Positions 28,793 through 38,929 of a DNA stretch of 64,000 nucleotides are shown one piece after another. Location: positions 1-64,000 of the forward strand of contig NZ_FNCI01000016.1 of the NCBI RefSeq assembly GCF_900100755.1, written 5' to 3'. Numbering within the stretch: position 1 is the stretch's first letter; each line of letters starts with the position of its first letter. Origin of the DNA: Onishia taeanensis. Its GTDB lineage: Bacteria > Pseudomonadota > Gammaproteobacteria > Pseudomonadales > Halomonadaceae. The notes beneath the pieces are model-generated. The model made no database searches and was not told the origin of the DNA. It saw nothing but the letters and a program-made list of their open reading frames with translations. The translations under genes and the position numbers were made by a program.

Positions 28793-30315
28793 GGGGTGAC
28801 GGTCTCCGTGGCTGCTTCGCTGTGGGCAGCGGCGGTCATGATGGTTTCCTGAGTGGCGTCTTCGCGGGTGAATTCGCCGCTGATGCGGCCATTGGCGAGC
28901 ACCATGATACGGTCAGAAAGCCCCAGCAGTTCGGGCATTTCTGAGGAGATCAGCAGTACGCACTTGCCCTGGCGTTTGAGCTCATTGATCAGCAGATAGA
29001 TCTCGCGCTTGGCACCGACATCGACGCCGCGGGTGGGCTCGTCGAGAATCACGATGTCGGGTTGGGTCATCAGCGCCTTGGCCAGGGACACCTTTTGCTG
29101 ATTGCCACCTGAGAGGGTGTCGATGGACTGGTGCATGTCCCGCAGCTTGATGCGAAAGGCGTCGATATAGTGCGCCACAGCGGCGCGTTCACGTCCGGCG
29201 TTGATCAAGCCAAGCGGGCCACAAAACGCGGGTAGGGCGGCGAGCGACATGTTGTCGGTCACCGAGTGCTCGAGCAGCAGCCCCGCCTGTTTGCGGTCCT
29301 CGGGCACATAGACCAGGCCTGCGCGCAGCGCTTCCTGGGGCGAGGCGAAGTGCACCGGCGCTTGCCGAATGCGGACTTCGCCGCCCTTGATGGGCACATC
29401 GCCGCAAATGGCCTGAGCCATCTCCGTGCGGCCGGCCCCCATCAGGCCGCCGAACCCCAGCACTTCACCGGCCCGGGCCGAGAAGGACACATCGAATACG
29501 CCGGGCGCCGACAATCGGTCGACGTTGATCATCTCCTCACCGAGCGTCGGCGGCTCATAGGGATAACGGTCGGCGAGCTCACGCCCCACCATCTTGCGGA
29601 TCAGGTCGTTTTCGCTGAGTGCCGCGGTCGGCCCGTCATGCACCAGGTGGCCGTCGCGCAGCACCGCGACGCTATCGCACATGCGGAAGATTTCGGGCAG
29701 ACGGTGGGTGATCATCACCAGCGACCTGCCTTCCTCGCGCAGTGCGGCGACCACCTGCTCGAGGATATCGGTCTCGATATCGGTCAGGGCATCGGTGGGC
29801 TCGTCCATGATGATGATTTCGGCGTCCAGCGACAGGGCGCGGGCGATCTCCACCATCTGCTGCTGGCCGATGCTGAGACCGGCAACTGGCGTGCGCGGAT
29901 CGATATGCTGCTTGAGGCGACTCAGCAGCTCGCCGGCCTGACGATAGAGCCGCCCCCAGTCGATGGTCCCCAGACGAGTGCGCGGTTCACGGCCAAGGAA
30001 GATGTTCTCGCCGGCCGAGAGGCCGCCGACCAGGTTGAGCTCCTGATGAATAATGGCGATGCCGGCGTCCATGGCCTGTCGGGGTGTCGTGAAACGGACT
30101 TTGCTGCCGCGCAGCCAGATATCTCCTGCATCGGCCTGATGGACACCGCTGAGCACCTTCATCAGCGTCGACTTGCCGGCGCCGTTCTCGCCGGCCAGGG
30201 CCTGGACGCAGCCGGGATACAGGGCAAGGTCGACCCCTTCCAGCACGGTGACGCCTGAAAAGCGCTTTTCAATGCCTTTCAGCTCCATCAGCGTCTGGCG
30301 CGTCTCGCTACTCAA
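28789..30315 (-). CDS. rbsA: Ribose ABC transporter ATP-binding protein
   Basis: RbsA is a double ABC ATPase for ribose import. Two nucleotide-binding domains are visible: the first with GENGAGKSTLMKVLSG, LSIGQQQMVEIARAL and MDEPT; the second with a degenerate P-loop GLMGAGRTEMAQAI, LSGGNQQKVSLAKAL and LDEPTRGVDVG. A TTG start at 30315 overlaps the rbsD stop (TTGA), has GGGG seven bases upstream and gives 508 residues. ATG 30288 gives 499 residues, nearer to E. coli, but lacks a ribosome-binding site. Either is possible. Confidence 0.93.
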   Translation of the reverse strand: MSSETRQTLMELKGIEKRFSGVTVLEGVDLALYPGCVQALAGENGAGKSTLMKVLSGVHQADAGDIWLRGSKVRFTTPRQAMDAGIAIIHQELNLVGGLSAGENIFLGREPRTRLGTIDWGRLYRQAGELLSRLKQHIDPRTPVAGLSIGQQQMVEIARALSLDAEIIIMDEPTDALTDIETDILEQVVAALREEGRSLVMITHRLPEIFRMCDSVAVLRDGHLVHDGPTAALSENDLIRKMVGRELADRYPYEPPTLGEEMINVDRLSAPGVFDVSFSARAGEVLGFGGLMGAGRTEMAQAICGDVPIKGGEVRIRQAPVHFASPQEALRAGLVYVPEDRKQAGLLLEHSVTDNMSLAALPAFCGPLGLINAGRERAAVAHYIDAFRIKLRDMHQSIDTLSGGNQQKVSLAKALMTQPDIVILDEPTRGVDVGAKREIYLLINELKRQGKCVLLISSEMPELLGLSDRIMVLANGRISGEFTREDATQETIMTAAAHSEAATETVTP

Positions 30316-30731
30316 AACGGCACCCCGCTGTGCAGGGCAATGTTGGCGTAGGGCGTGCACTCACCGGTGCGAATCACCGCCTTGGCCTTATGCAGCGACT
30401 GTTTGAAAGTCTCGTGGGGGACATAGGTCGCCTGGACCTGATGACTGTCTCGCGCTTCGAGCTTGGTCATGCGATGCTGGATATCGGCATGGAGTGCCGG
30501 GCTGTGCGCGGTGATCTCATTGGCGAGGGTCACGCGCTCGACGCATAGCTCATCGAGCAGGGCATCGAGCACCGGCAAGAAACCGGGCAGGCCCGGTGTC
30601 ACCGCCAGGTCGATGCGGGGAACGTCTGGTGGGATCGGTAGCCCCGCGTCGGCAATCACCAGGGTGTCGGTATGCCCGAGCTCGGCGATAAGGGCATTGA
30701 GCGGGGCGTTGAGCAGGCCATGACGTTTCAC
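30312..30731 (-). CDS. rbsD: D-ribose pyranase
   Basis: RbsD interconverts the pyran forms of ribose so that it can be phosphorylated. The 139-residue product from GTG 30731 aligns in length with E. coli RbsD; both have GHTDTLVIADAGLPIP at the same distance from the start. RTGECTPYANIALHSGVPF closes the protein. Another GTG at 30740 is in frame. It is first in the rbs operon. No ribokinase gene is present in the operon, although the usual E. coli order includes rbsK. Confidence 0.93.
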   Translation of the reverse strand: MKRHGLLNAPLNALIAELGHTDTLVIADAGLPIPPDVPRIDLAVTPGLPGFLPVLDALLDELCVERVTLANEITAHSPALHADIQHRMTKLEARDSHQVQATYVPHETFKQSLHKAKAVIRTGECTPYANIALHSGVPF

Positions 30732-30773
30732 GGAATTCACGCTGTAGCTAGGAGTTCAGACCTACAGTGTAAC

Positions 30774-30789
30774 GCGCAAACGTTTGCGC
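30774..30789. promoter_or_regulatory. LacI-type (RbsR) operator upstream of rbsD
   Basis: GCGCAAACGTTTGCGC is a perfect 16-bp palindrome with the central CG flanked by AAA/TTT typical of LacI-family sites and like the known RbsR operator. It lies 43 bases upstream of the rbsD start, just before a possible -10 hexamer TACACT on the minus strand. Confidence 0.85.
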
Positions 30790-30853
30790 TACCGATGAGC
30801 CAAACGTCTAAGCCGGGTCCGCTTGACCTATTGGGCGTTTTGAGAGGCGTATG

Positions 30854-32830
<1,977 letters not shown>

Positions 32831-32879
32831 GAGGGCTCCTGAGGCTGGTCCTGATGGCGCTGACCGTGATGGTGAGAGC

Positions 32880-32921
32880 GCCGGTTGGCGGAAAACGTCG
32901 TAATCGAAGACGTCGCGCCAC
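32880..32921 (-). pseudogene. Fossil duplicate of the recQ 5' end
   Basis: The minus strand just upstream of recQ reads, in the same frame as recQ, WRDVFDYDVFRQPAL, which parallels the true LRDVFGYDDFRPGQ near the recQ start. The DNA is also alike (CGGAAAACGTCGTAATCGAAG against CGGAAATCGTCGTAGCCAAAG at about 32780-32800). There is no start codon ahead of it, so it is not expressed as part of RecQ from a normal start. It appears to be a relic of a local duplication. Confidence 0.5.
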
Positions 32922-32953
32922 AGGATACAGGTAAGCAGGGTATCCGCGCCGTG

Positions 32954-33868
32954 TCAGTTGCCTACCACCAGGTTGCGGCCTTGCCGTTTGGCCGAATAAA
33001 GGCGTCGGTCGGCGCGTTCGAGCAATTGGTCGCGCAGCTCGCCAACGCGATGCTCGGTAATGCCGGTGCTGATGGTGACGCCACCATTGGGTAGCCCGAA
33101 GTCATGGCGGGCGATTTCATGGCGGAGGCGTTCGGCCAGTTTCTGACAATGTGAGAGCGGGGTCAGCGGCAGCAGTACGGCAAACTCCTCGCCGCCAAGC
33201 CTTGCCAGGCAGTCCTCTTCTCTAAGCAGGCCGCGGCACAGCTCGGCGAGGCGGCGTAGCACCTTGTCGCCTTGTAGGTGCCCCCAAGTATCATTGATGT
33301 GCTTGAAGTGATCGATGTCGATCATCATCAGCGACAGGGGTGTGCCATGCCGGTTGCTGACGGAGATTTCCCGTTTCAGGTGGCACATCAGCTTGCGCCG
33401 ATTGGGTAGGCCGGTGAGGTCGTCGGTGTCTGAGAGCTCGCGCAGATGCGCCTGGTACTCGATTTGCTCGGTAATGTTGACCATCAGCCCATTCCACAGC
33501 GTGCCGCTATTCAAACGCTCAGGTTTGGCACGCACGGCGATCCAGTATTCTTCGCCCTCCTGCTCGCAATGACGAAACTGCGTCGCCAAGGGCATCAGTG
33601 ACTGGGCCGAGCGCTCGACGGCGACCATCAGGCGCGGGAAGTCGTCAGGGTGCACATGGTCGAAGGCGTGGCTGGCATCTTCGCTCAGCAGTTCGCGTTG
33701 AGCCGAATCGCCAAAAATCTTGCTATCGCCGGCCAGGTAGGGAAAGCAAGCTTTTCCATGATGGCTGCGATAGAACTGGAATACGATGCCGGGCAGGGAC
33801 TCGGTCATGGCCTTGAGTTGATCAAGGTCATGCCGAGTGCCATCCAGTGAGGTGTCATCAAGCGCCAT
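32954..33868 (-). CDS. PAS-GGDEF diguanylate cyclase
   Basis: The 304-residue soluble protein makes c-di-GMP from two GTP. It has a PAS-like sensor (about residues 17-140, ending MVNITEQIEYQ) and a GGDEF domain (about 150-300). DLTGLPNRRKL, MIDIDHFKHINDTWGH and the active motif GGEEF are intact, and the inhibition site REED lies five residues before it. No EAL domain is present. It is upstream of recQ with a 123-base gap and is probably an independent gene. Confidence 0.93.
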   Translation of the reverse strand: MALDDTSLDGTRHDLDQLKAMTESLPGIVFQFYRSHHGKACFPYLAGDSKIFGDSAQRELLSEDASHAFDHVHPDDFPRLMVAVERSAQSLMPLATQFRHCEQEGEEYWIAVRAKPERLNSGTLWNGLMVNITEQIEYQAHLRELSDTDDLTGLPNRRKLMCHLKREISVSNRHGTPLSLMMIDIDHFKHINDTWGHLQGDKVLRRLAELCRGLLREEDCLARLGGEEFAVLLPLTPLSHCQKLAERLRHEIARHDFGLPNGGVTISTGITEHRVGELRDQLLERADRRLYSAKRQGRNLVVGN

Positions 33869-34245
33869 GAGACTATCTCTTCGCTAGTGCAGTGGTAGCC
33901 GCCACGAAGTGCATGGAGTACTCCAGGAAAGTATGGGTGCTTGGCTGCCTTCAGTGTGTCCGGTGGAGGCAATGGGCATGAAGGTTAAATATTATCTTTT
34001 GTTTATTAATGATGCACTGTACTACGGGTATGACGGTTTTTGTAAGAGATTGTAGCAATACCTAGGTAGTACCTAGCCGCTAAGGGCTTTCAAGGCTGGC
34101 TAAGGGCAGGCCAAAGAATGTCTGCATCGGCTGACGCAAGAGTTGATGAGCTTAAGCCAAGGACTCAGGACTTGAGCGTTGCCGCTTTCAGCAGGTTACT
34201 TCTTTTTATACGCTCCGCTCGCCAAGGTCATGGCGTGACGAGCGG
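33869..34245. other. 377-base gene-free stretch between cfa and the cyclase gene
   Basis: No frame here looks coding. It contains an AT-rich segment (about 33980-34060), a short palindrome around TACCTAGGTA (34059-34068) and an interrupted inverted repeat near the cfa 3' end (CCGCTCG with CGAGCGG, 34216-34242 area) that may mark cfa transcript termination. The promoter of the diguanylate cyclase gene must lie near 33870-34000. Confidence 0.4.
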
Positions 34246-35397
34246 TTAACGTGCGGCGTCATATCGGCCCTCACGCCCCATGGAAAACACGATCTGCCAC
34301 AGCTGAAGGTCACGGGCGCGGAAAGCGCCGGCACAGGCTGAAAGGTAGTAACGGAACATGCGCCGAGTGGTTTCATTGTAACGATCGGCTATTTCGGGCC
34401 AGCGCGCAGTGAAGTTTGTGAGCCAGGCCATCAGGGTGCGGTCATAGTCGGCACCAAAGTTCTGCCAGTCCTCCATCAAGAGATAACTCTCGCTGGCACG
34501 GGAGATGTGCATGGCGGAAGGCAGAACGCCGTTGGGGAAAATGTATTTATGGATCCATGGATCGGCGCTGATCTCTGAGTTATTGGAGCCGATGGTGTGC
34601 AGCAGGAAGAGGCCGTCCGGGACCAGCAGGCGAGCGACAGTGTCGAAGTAGGTTCTGTAGTTGCGATGCCCCACATGTTCGAACATGCCAATCGACACGA
34701 TGCGATCATACTGCCCTTCCAACTCACGGTAGTCTTGGAGGTGGATCGTGACCGGCAGGTCCTGGCATCGGCGGCGTGCCAGCTCGGCCTGCTCCTTGGA
34801 GATGGTGATACCGGTCACTTCCACGCCGTAATGGCGGGCCGCATGTTCGGCGAAGCTGCCCCAGCCGCAGCCAATGTCTAGCACCTTCATGCCCGGGGCG
34901 AGATTCAACTTGCGCGCGGCCAGGTCCAGTTTGGCGACTTGGGCTTGGTGAAGTGTGTCGGCTTGTCTCCAATAACCGCAGGAATAGCAGAGTGTTGGGT
35001 CGAGCATGCGTTCGAAGAGGTCGTTACCCAGGTCGTAATGGGCCTCGCCGACGATATAGGCTCTCGCCTTGCTTTGCAGGTTGAACAGACCGTTCTGCAG
35101 GCGATACAGCATGCGTTCTGTAGGCGTGTGAGCGCGCTCACCAAGGCCATGACGCAACATGCGGTGGATCATCTCGTCGATACGCTCGCAATCCCACCAG
35201 CCCTCCATATAAGCTTCCCCAAGCCCCAGGGTGCCCTGGTGAAGTAAGCGCGAGAAAAGGTCGGGATGCAGTATCTGCATGTCCCAGGGAGCCAAGCCAT
35301 TTAGGGCCACGCCTGAGCCCTCTAGTAGTTGTTCGACGACTCGTCGGGCGCGTGTATCGGGTAGGGAGATGGCTCCGATGCGCGGGTCGCTGGTCAT
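34246..35397 (-). CDS. cfa: Cyclopropane-fatty-acyl-phospholipid synthase
   Basis: Cfa adds a methylene group from SAM across double bonds of membrane phospholipid acyl chains, usually in stationary phase or stress. The 383-residue protein has the N-terminal lipid-binding part (GEAYMEGWWDCERID) and HYDLGNDLFERMLDPTLCYSCGYW. It also has the SAM loop VLDIGCGWGSFAEHAA and MFEHVGHRNYRTYF. ATG 35397 is preferred over 35415 because AGGAG lies eight bases upstream of it. Confidence 0.95.
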   Translation of the reverse strand: MTSDPRIGAISLPDTRARRVVEQLLEGSGVALNGLAPWDMQILHPDLFSRLLHQGTLGLGEAYMEGWWDCERIDEMIHRMLRHGLGERAHTPTERMLYRLQNGLFNLQSKARAYIVGEAHYDLGNDLFERMLDPTLCYSCGYWRQADTLHQAQVAKLDLAARKLNLAPGMKVLDIGCGWGSFAEHAARHYGVEVTGITISKEQAELARRRCQDLPVTIHLQDYRELEGQYDRIVSIGMFEHVGHRNYRTYFDTVARLLVPDGLFLLHTIGSNNSEISADPWIHKYIFPNGVLPSAMHISRASESYLLMEDWQNFGADYDRTLMAWLTNFTARWPEIADRYNETTRRMFRYYLSACAGAFRARDLQLWQIVFSMGREGRYDAAR

Positions 35398-35504
35398 GGC
35401 GGTCTCCTGATCCATCAGACAAGAGGCAGTTTGGACCTACTTGCCACCTCGCGGCCCCGGATCCTTCACTACCCGTTGTTCATCCAAGCGGTTTAACTCA
35501 CTGG

Positions 35505-35536
35505 TGTATAAAACCTGATGTATAAAACATAGCCAA
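35505..35536 (-). promoter_or_regulatory. Possible cfa promoter with a duplicated motif
   Basis: TGTATAAAAC occurs twice (35505-35514 and 35519-35528), 14 bases apart. On the minus strand TTGGCT (35536-35531) stands 17 bases from TTTTAT (35513-35508), giving a weak -35/-10 pair about 110 bases ahead of cfa. The call is tentative. Confidence 0.3.
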
Positions 35537-35626
35537 TAAGCGGCGGCCAAGCCTAATACCTTCGTTCAGCGTAGCGGGGAAACCGGGTTAAAAATCAACA
35601 CTCTCATTCTGACAAGGAGCCACACA

Positions 35627-35953
35627 ATGCGCGTGATCGTTGACCTTTGCGTCGTACCACTGGGCGTCGGTGTTTCGGTATCACCTTACATCGCAGCCTG
35701 TCAGCGAGAAATCGAGGCCGCGGGACTAGAGCACAGCATGCATGCGTATGGCACCAACATTGAAGGTGGCTGGGATGAGGTCATGGCGGTGATCAAACGC
35801 TGCCACGAAGTGGTCCATGAGCTGGGTGCGCCTCGCATTACCACGACCCTGAAGCTGGGGACACGCATCGACCGTGAGCAGCACATGCAGGAAAAGGTGA
35901 GCAGCGTCGAGGCATTACTGGACGCCGAACGGCAGGGTAAGGACCTGGCCTGA
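35627..35953 (+). CDS. MTH1187/YqgV family thiamine-binding protein
   Basis: The 108-residue protein belongs to the UPF0045/MTH1187 family, small ferredoxin-fold proteins, some of which bind thiamine or HMP. The conserved blocks are VVPLGVGVSVSPYIAACQ, HAYGTNIEGGWDEVM, and APRITTTLKLGTRID. An AAGGAG precedes the ATG. It is flanked by cfa (divergent) and the MarR operon, with no evident thiamine gene nearby. Its physiological role is unknown. Confidence 0.85.
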   Translation: MRVIVDLCVVPLGVGVSVSPYIAACQREIEAAGLEHSMHAYGTNIEGGWDEVMAVIKRCHEVVHELGAPRITTTLKLGTRIDREQHMQEKVSSVEALLDAERQGKDLA

Positions 35954-36072
35954 GCGTTGGTGCTGGGTGTGTGTTGATTCGCTACGTCGATAACAAGACC
36001 TCCCGCCAAGCAAGGTAAGAGGTACGAGTGCTGCCCATGGCGCTGTGTGCATGCGGGCTTGGACTAAGACTA

Positions 36073-36100
36073 AGCGTGCGAACTATTTCGTTTGCACGCT
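36073..36100. promoter_or_regulatory. Inverted repeat upstream of marR-type gene, candidate operator
   Basis: AGCGTGCGAAC (36073-36083) and GTTTGCACGCT (36090-36100) match in 10 of 11 positions as an inverted repeat with a 6-base spacer. It lies about 90 bases upstream of the MarR-type start, a usual place for autoregulation by a MarR dimer. Confidence 0.55.
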
Positions 36101-36190
36101 AAGTTTTGGTACAGTAGCGGGATATTTTCCTGCTCACTCGCTTGGTGCTGCCGCAATAGCGGCGGTGCTGATGCTCAGGAGTCCGCTGCC

Positions 36191-36697
36191 ATGTCCACAT
36201 CTGATCACCGCATTTTTTCTCCTACTGCACTGCATGAGCCGATGATGCCATCGCTTGGCGGAATGCTGGGTCGCGTTCATCGCCAATGGCGCACGGCCAT
36301 TACCAAGGCGGTCACGCCGCTAGGGATTACCGAGGCGCGCTGGACCGTCATGGTCCATCTCTCGAAGCTAGGAGAGGGCTGTACCCAGGGGGCCTTGGCG
36401 GCCGATCTGTGCATCGAAATGCCGTCTCTTTCCCGCACCTTGAGCCAGTTGGAAGCCCAGCGATTGATCGAGCGACGTAGTGTGGATGGTGATCGTCGAG
36501 CTCGCAGCCTTTGGTTCACGCCGGCCGGAATAGATTGCCTCAGAGAACTCGAAGCGCGTATCGAGTCGGTGCGCCAGCATCTCTACCGGGGGCTCAGCGA
36601 CGAGCGTCTGAATGCCTTGGCCGATAGTCTTGGCATCATCGAGTCCAATGCTCGTCAGTTGATCCGGCCGAATGAGCCTGAGGAGCGATCGCAATGA
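36191..36697 (+). CDS. MarR family transcriptional regulator
   Basis: This 168-residue winged-helix protein has the MarR core: ITEARWTVMVHLSKLGEGCTQGALAADLCIEMPSLSRTLSQLEAQRLIERRSVDGDRRARSL, i.e. recognition helix and wing (about residues 45-115). Longer in-frame starts exist, but ATG 36191 has AGGAG nine bases upstream. It overlaps the HlyD-type gene by four bases (ATGA), so it is the first gene of an efflux operon that it probably represses until a ligand, often an aromatic acid, is bound. Confidence 0.9.
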   Translation: MSTSDHRIFSPTALHEPMMPSLGGMLGRVHRQWRTAITKAVTPLGITEARWTVMVHLSKLGEGCTQGALAADLCIEMPSLSRTLSQLEAQRLIERRSVDGDRRARSLWFTPAGIDCLRELEARIESVRQHLYRGLSDERLNALADSLGIIESNARQLIRPNEPEERSQ

Positions 36698-37758
36698 CGC
36701 CGGATCAGCATTTTGCCCGCCTGGTAAAGGTCGCACTGATCGTTTTCGCGCTGTGTTTTGCCTATTTCCTGGCGGCCGACCTATGGATGCCGATGACTCC
36801 CCAGGCGCGGGTCATGCATCCGGTGGTGCGGGTCGCTCCCCAGGTCGATGGACGTGTCGCCACGGTGGGTGTTGCCAACAATCAACATGTCGAGGCCGGT
36901 GAGTCACTGTTTACTCTCGACCGCAGGCCTTATCGGCTGGCGGTCGAGGACGCCGAGCTGGCACTCGAAGAGGCGCGGCGCGAAAACGCCCAGCTCGATG
37001 CCTCGATTGCGGCGGCCAGGGCGACGCTGGCGGCCAATCGTGCCGATGCCGAGGAGCTTGAACAGGAAATGACGCGCGCCGAGCGTCTGATCGCACAGCA
37101 CAGCATTTCTCAACAGGACTACGATCAGATTCGCGCCAACGCTCAGGCGGCTCGGGCGCAGGTGCAGGCCGCACAGGCCGAGATCGACGCCTTGCAGGCT
37201 GAGCGCGGCGGGCAGAACGACGACAATCTCCGTCTTCGCCAGGCGCGTAACGCCCTGGCCAAGGCGCGTCTCGACCTCAAGTACGCGGGGGTTCAGGCAG
37301 ACACCAGCGGCACGGTCTCCAACCTTCAGGTCAGTGTCGGTGACTACGCCAAAGCCGGCAGTCCGATGCTGGCGCTGGTCAGCGATGATGCGGACATCAT
37401 TGCCGATTTTCGTGAAAAGACGCTGCGCTCGTTACAGCAGGGCGATGCGGCCAGTGTGATCTTCGATGCCTACCCTGGGCGAGTGTTCGATGCTCGCGTG
37501 ATCGGGCGCGATGCGGGCGTCAAGGATGGCCAGTTGCAGGCCGATGGCAGCCTGGCCGACCCCAAGAGCTCCGATCGCTGGGTGCGTGATGCACAGCGCC
37601 AGCGGCTGCATCTCGAGCTTGAAGAGGCCCCCGATGTGCTGGCGACGCTACCGACCGGCGCCCGCGCCTCGGTGCAACTGCATCCGGTCGGCGGACTGGC
37701 CGCCGTGCTGGGCGCGCTGCAGGCCCGCTTGGTCAGCCTGATTCACTTCATCTATTGA
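36694..37758 (+). CDS. HlyD/EmrA-type membrane fusion protein
   Basis: The 354-residue periplasmic adaptor has one N-terminal membrane helix (about residues 10-32), a lipoyl half (VVRVAPQVDGRVATVGV), a long coiled-coil hairpin (about 85-185), the second lipoyl half (ADTSGTVSNLQVSVGDYAKAG) and a beta-barrel part. It connects an inner-membrane pump to the outer membrane. It is coupled to the MarR gene and to a DUF2955 membrane protein, so it works with the latter. Confidence 0.9.
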   Translation: MTPDQHFARLVKVALIVFALCFAYFLAADLWMPMTPQARVMHPVVRVAPQVDGRVATVGVANNQHVEAGESLFTLDRRPYRLAVEDAELALEEARRENAQLDASIAAARATLAANRADAEELEQEMTRAERLIAQHSISQQDYDQIRANAQAARAQVQAAQAEIDALQAERGGQNDDNLRLRQARNALAKARLDLKYAGVQADTSGTVSNLQVSVGDYAKAGSPMLALVSDDADIIADFREKTLRSLQQGDAASVIFDAYPGRVFDARVIGRDAGVKDGQLQADGSLADPKSSDRWVRDAQRQRLHLELEEAPDVLATLPTGARASVQLHPVGGLAAVLGALQARLVSLIHFIY

Positions 37759-37766
37759 GGTCGTTC

Positions 37767-38840
37767 ATGCAGCGACATGACTCACCGGCCTCCACTGACC
37801 CGGACGCCGGCGCCGCGCCTTCGCGGCTGACCCGCAATGACCTGCGCCAGATCCTGCGGATTGCCTGTGGTGTGCTGCTGGGGTTTCTGGTCTGCAAGGT
37901 GATGAACTGGAATTACGGCACCTTCTTCGCCGTTTACCCGGTGCTGTTGCTGGGGCTGGTGCCGGTGCTAAGCGCTCACGTGATTCGCCAGTTCCTGGCC
38001 AGCATGCTGGTGGTCAGCGTTATCACGCTAGTCGTTGCTGGGGGCTTTGGCGACAAACCGGTGCCGATGACGCTATTGGTCATGGGGATCTACGCTTGGC
38101 TGTTTCGCTGCATGACCCAGGGCCATCTGTTCTTGTTCGGCGCCCAGTGCGTCGTCAGCCTGTCGGTGCAGCTGAATTTCGTCAGCTACCCGCAGACCGA
38201 TGTCTTCGACATCGTGACCAGCAACAGCGTGGGCTCCATCATCACGGTGGGCATCGCCATGCTGATGCATGTCATCTTTCCCGATGTGACACCTCGCACG
38301 CCGCCAAAGCGCCCGGTCAAGCCGCTCAGCAATCAGCGCCATGAGGTCATCCTGGCAACCACGGTAGCGACCCTGTCGTTTGTGGTCTTTCAAGTTTTTG
38401 ACCTCAAGGATTCACTGTCGGCCCAGGTGGCCTCGATTCTAGTGTTGTTCCCCCTCAACTGGCGGGGGGCCGGCATGGCCGGCAAGCACCGGGCCGTGGG
38501 AACCCTGCTTGGCTGCAATGCGGGGCTCTTGATTCAGGTGACGTTGCTTGGCCACTACAATGTGCTGCCCTTCGCGGCATTCGGGCTATGGCTCGGCTGT
38601 CTGATCTTTGCCCGCTACCATCTTCTGGAGGGTGGCAGGCCGGCGACCGGTTTCGGCGGGCTGACCACGATGGCGATTCTCTTCGGTCAATACCTCACTC
38701 CTCAGCAGGATCTTGTCTACGACGCGCTATACCGTTTCAGCTCGGTGGCGACGGCGGTGATCTTGACGCTGATGGCTGTTTACGTGATGCACCACCTGCT
38801 CGACCGCTTCGCCGCGACGCGTCTTCAGCCTCTTGGTTGA
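37767..38840 (+). CDS. DUF2955 (FUSC-like) membrane transport protein
   Basis: The 357-residue protein has two blocks of hydrophobic helices (about residues 30-165 and 195-350), like half of an AaeB/YccS-type aromatic acid exporter. LRQILRIACGVLLGFLVCKVMNW and YGTFFAVYPVLLLGLVPV are typical of DUF2955 beginnings. TTG 37755 is also in frame, but ATG 37767 has TGAGG six bases upstream. It presumably forms the inner-membrane part of a pump with the HlyD-like protein. The substrate is unknown. Confidence 0.82.
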   Translation: MQRHDSPASTDPDAGAAPSRLTRNDLRQILRIACGVLLGFLVCKVMNWNYGTFFAVYPVLLLGLVPVLSAHVIRQFLASMLVVSVITLVVAGGFGDKPVPMTLLVMGIYAWLFRCMTQGHLFLFGAQCVVSLSVQLNFVSYPQTDVFDIVTSNSVGSIITVGIAMLMHVIFPDVTPRTPPKRPVKPLSNQRHEVILATTVATLSFVVFQVFDLKDSLSAQVASILVLFPLNWRGAGMAGKHRAVGTLLGCNAGLLIQVTLLGHYNVLPFAAFGLWLGCLIFARYHLLEGGRPATGFGGLTTMAILFGQYLTPQQDLVYDALYRFSSVATAVILTLMAVYVMHHLLDRFAATRLQPLG

Positions 38841-38929
38841 ACGCGAGCATGAGAATGTGGCTAGCCAGTGAGGGGAAAGGTGGCAGGCGAGGCAGTCAAG
38901 CGTGAAGAGTGCCGCGCACTGGCGCTTGA

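Noticed and set aside
35954-36190. Longer N-terminus of the MarR regulator starting at 36092
   Set aside because: The extra residues are Cys/Trp-rich and unlike MarR proteins, the inverted repeat would then touch the start, and ATG 36191 has a good ribosome-binding site.
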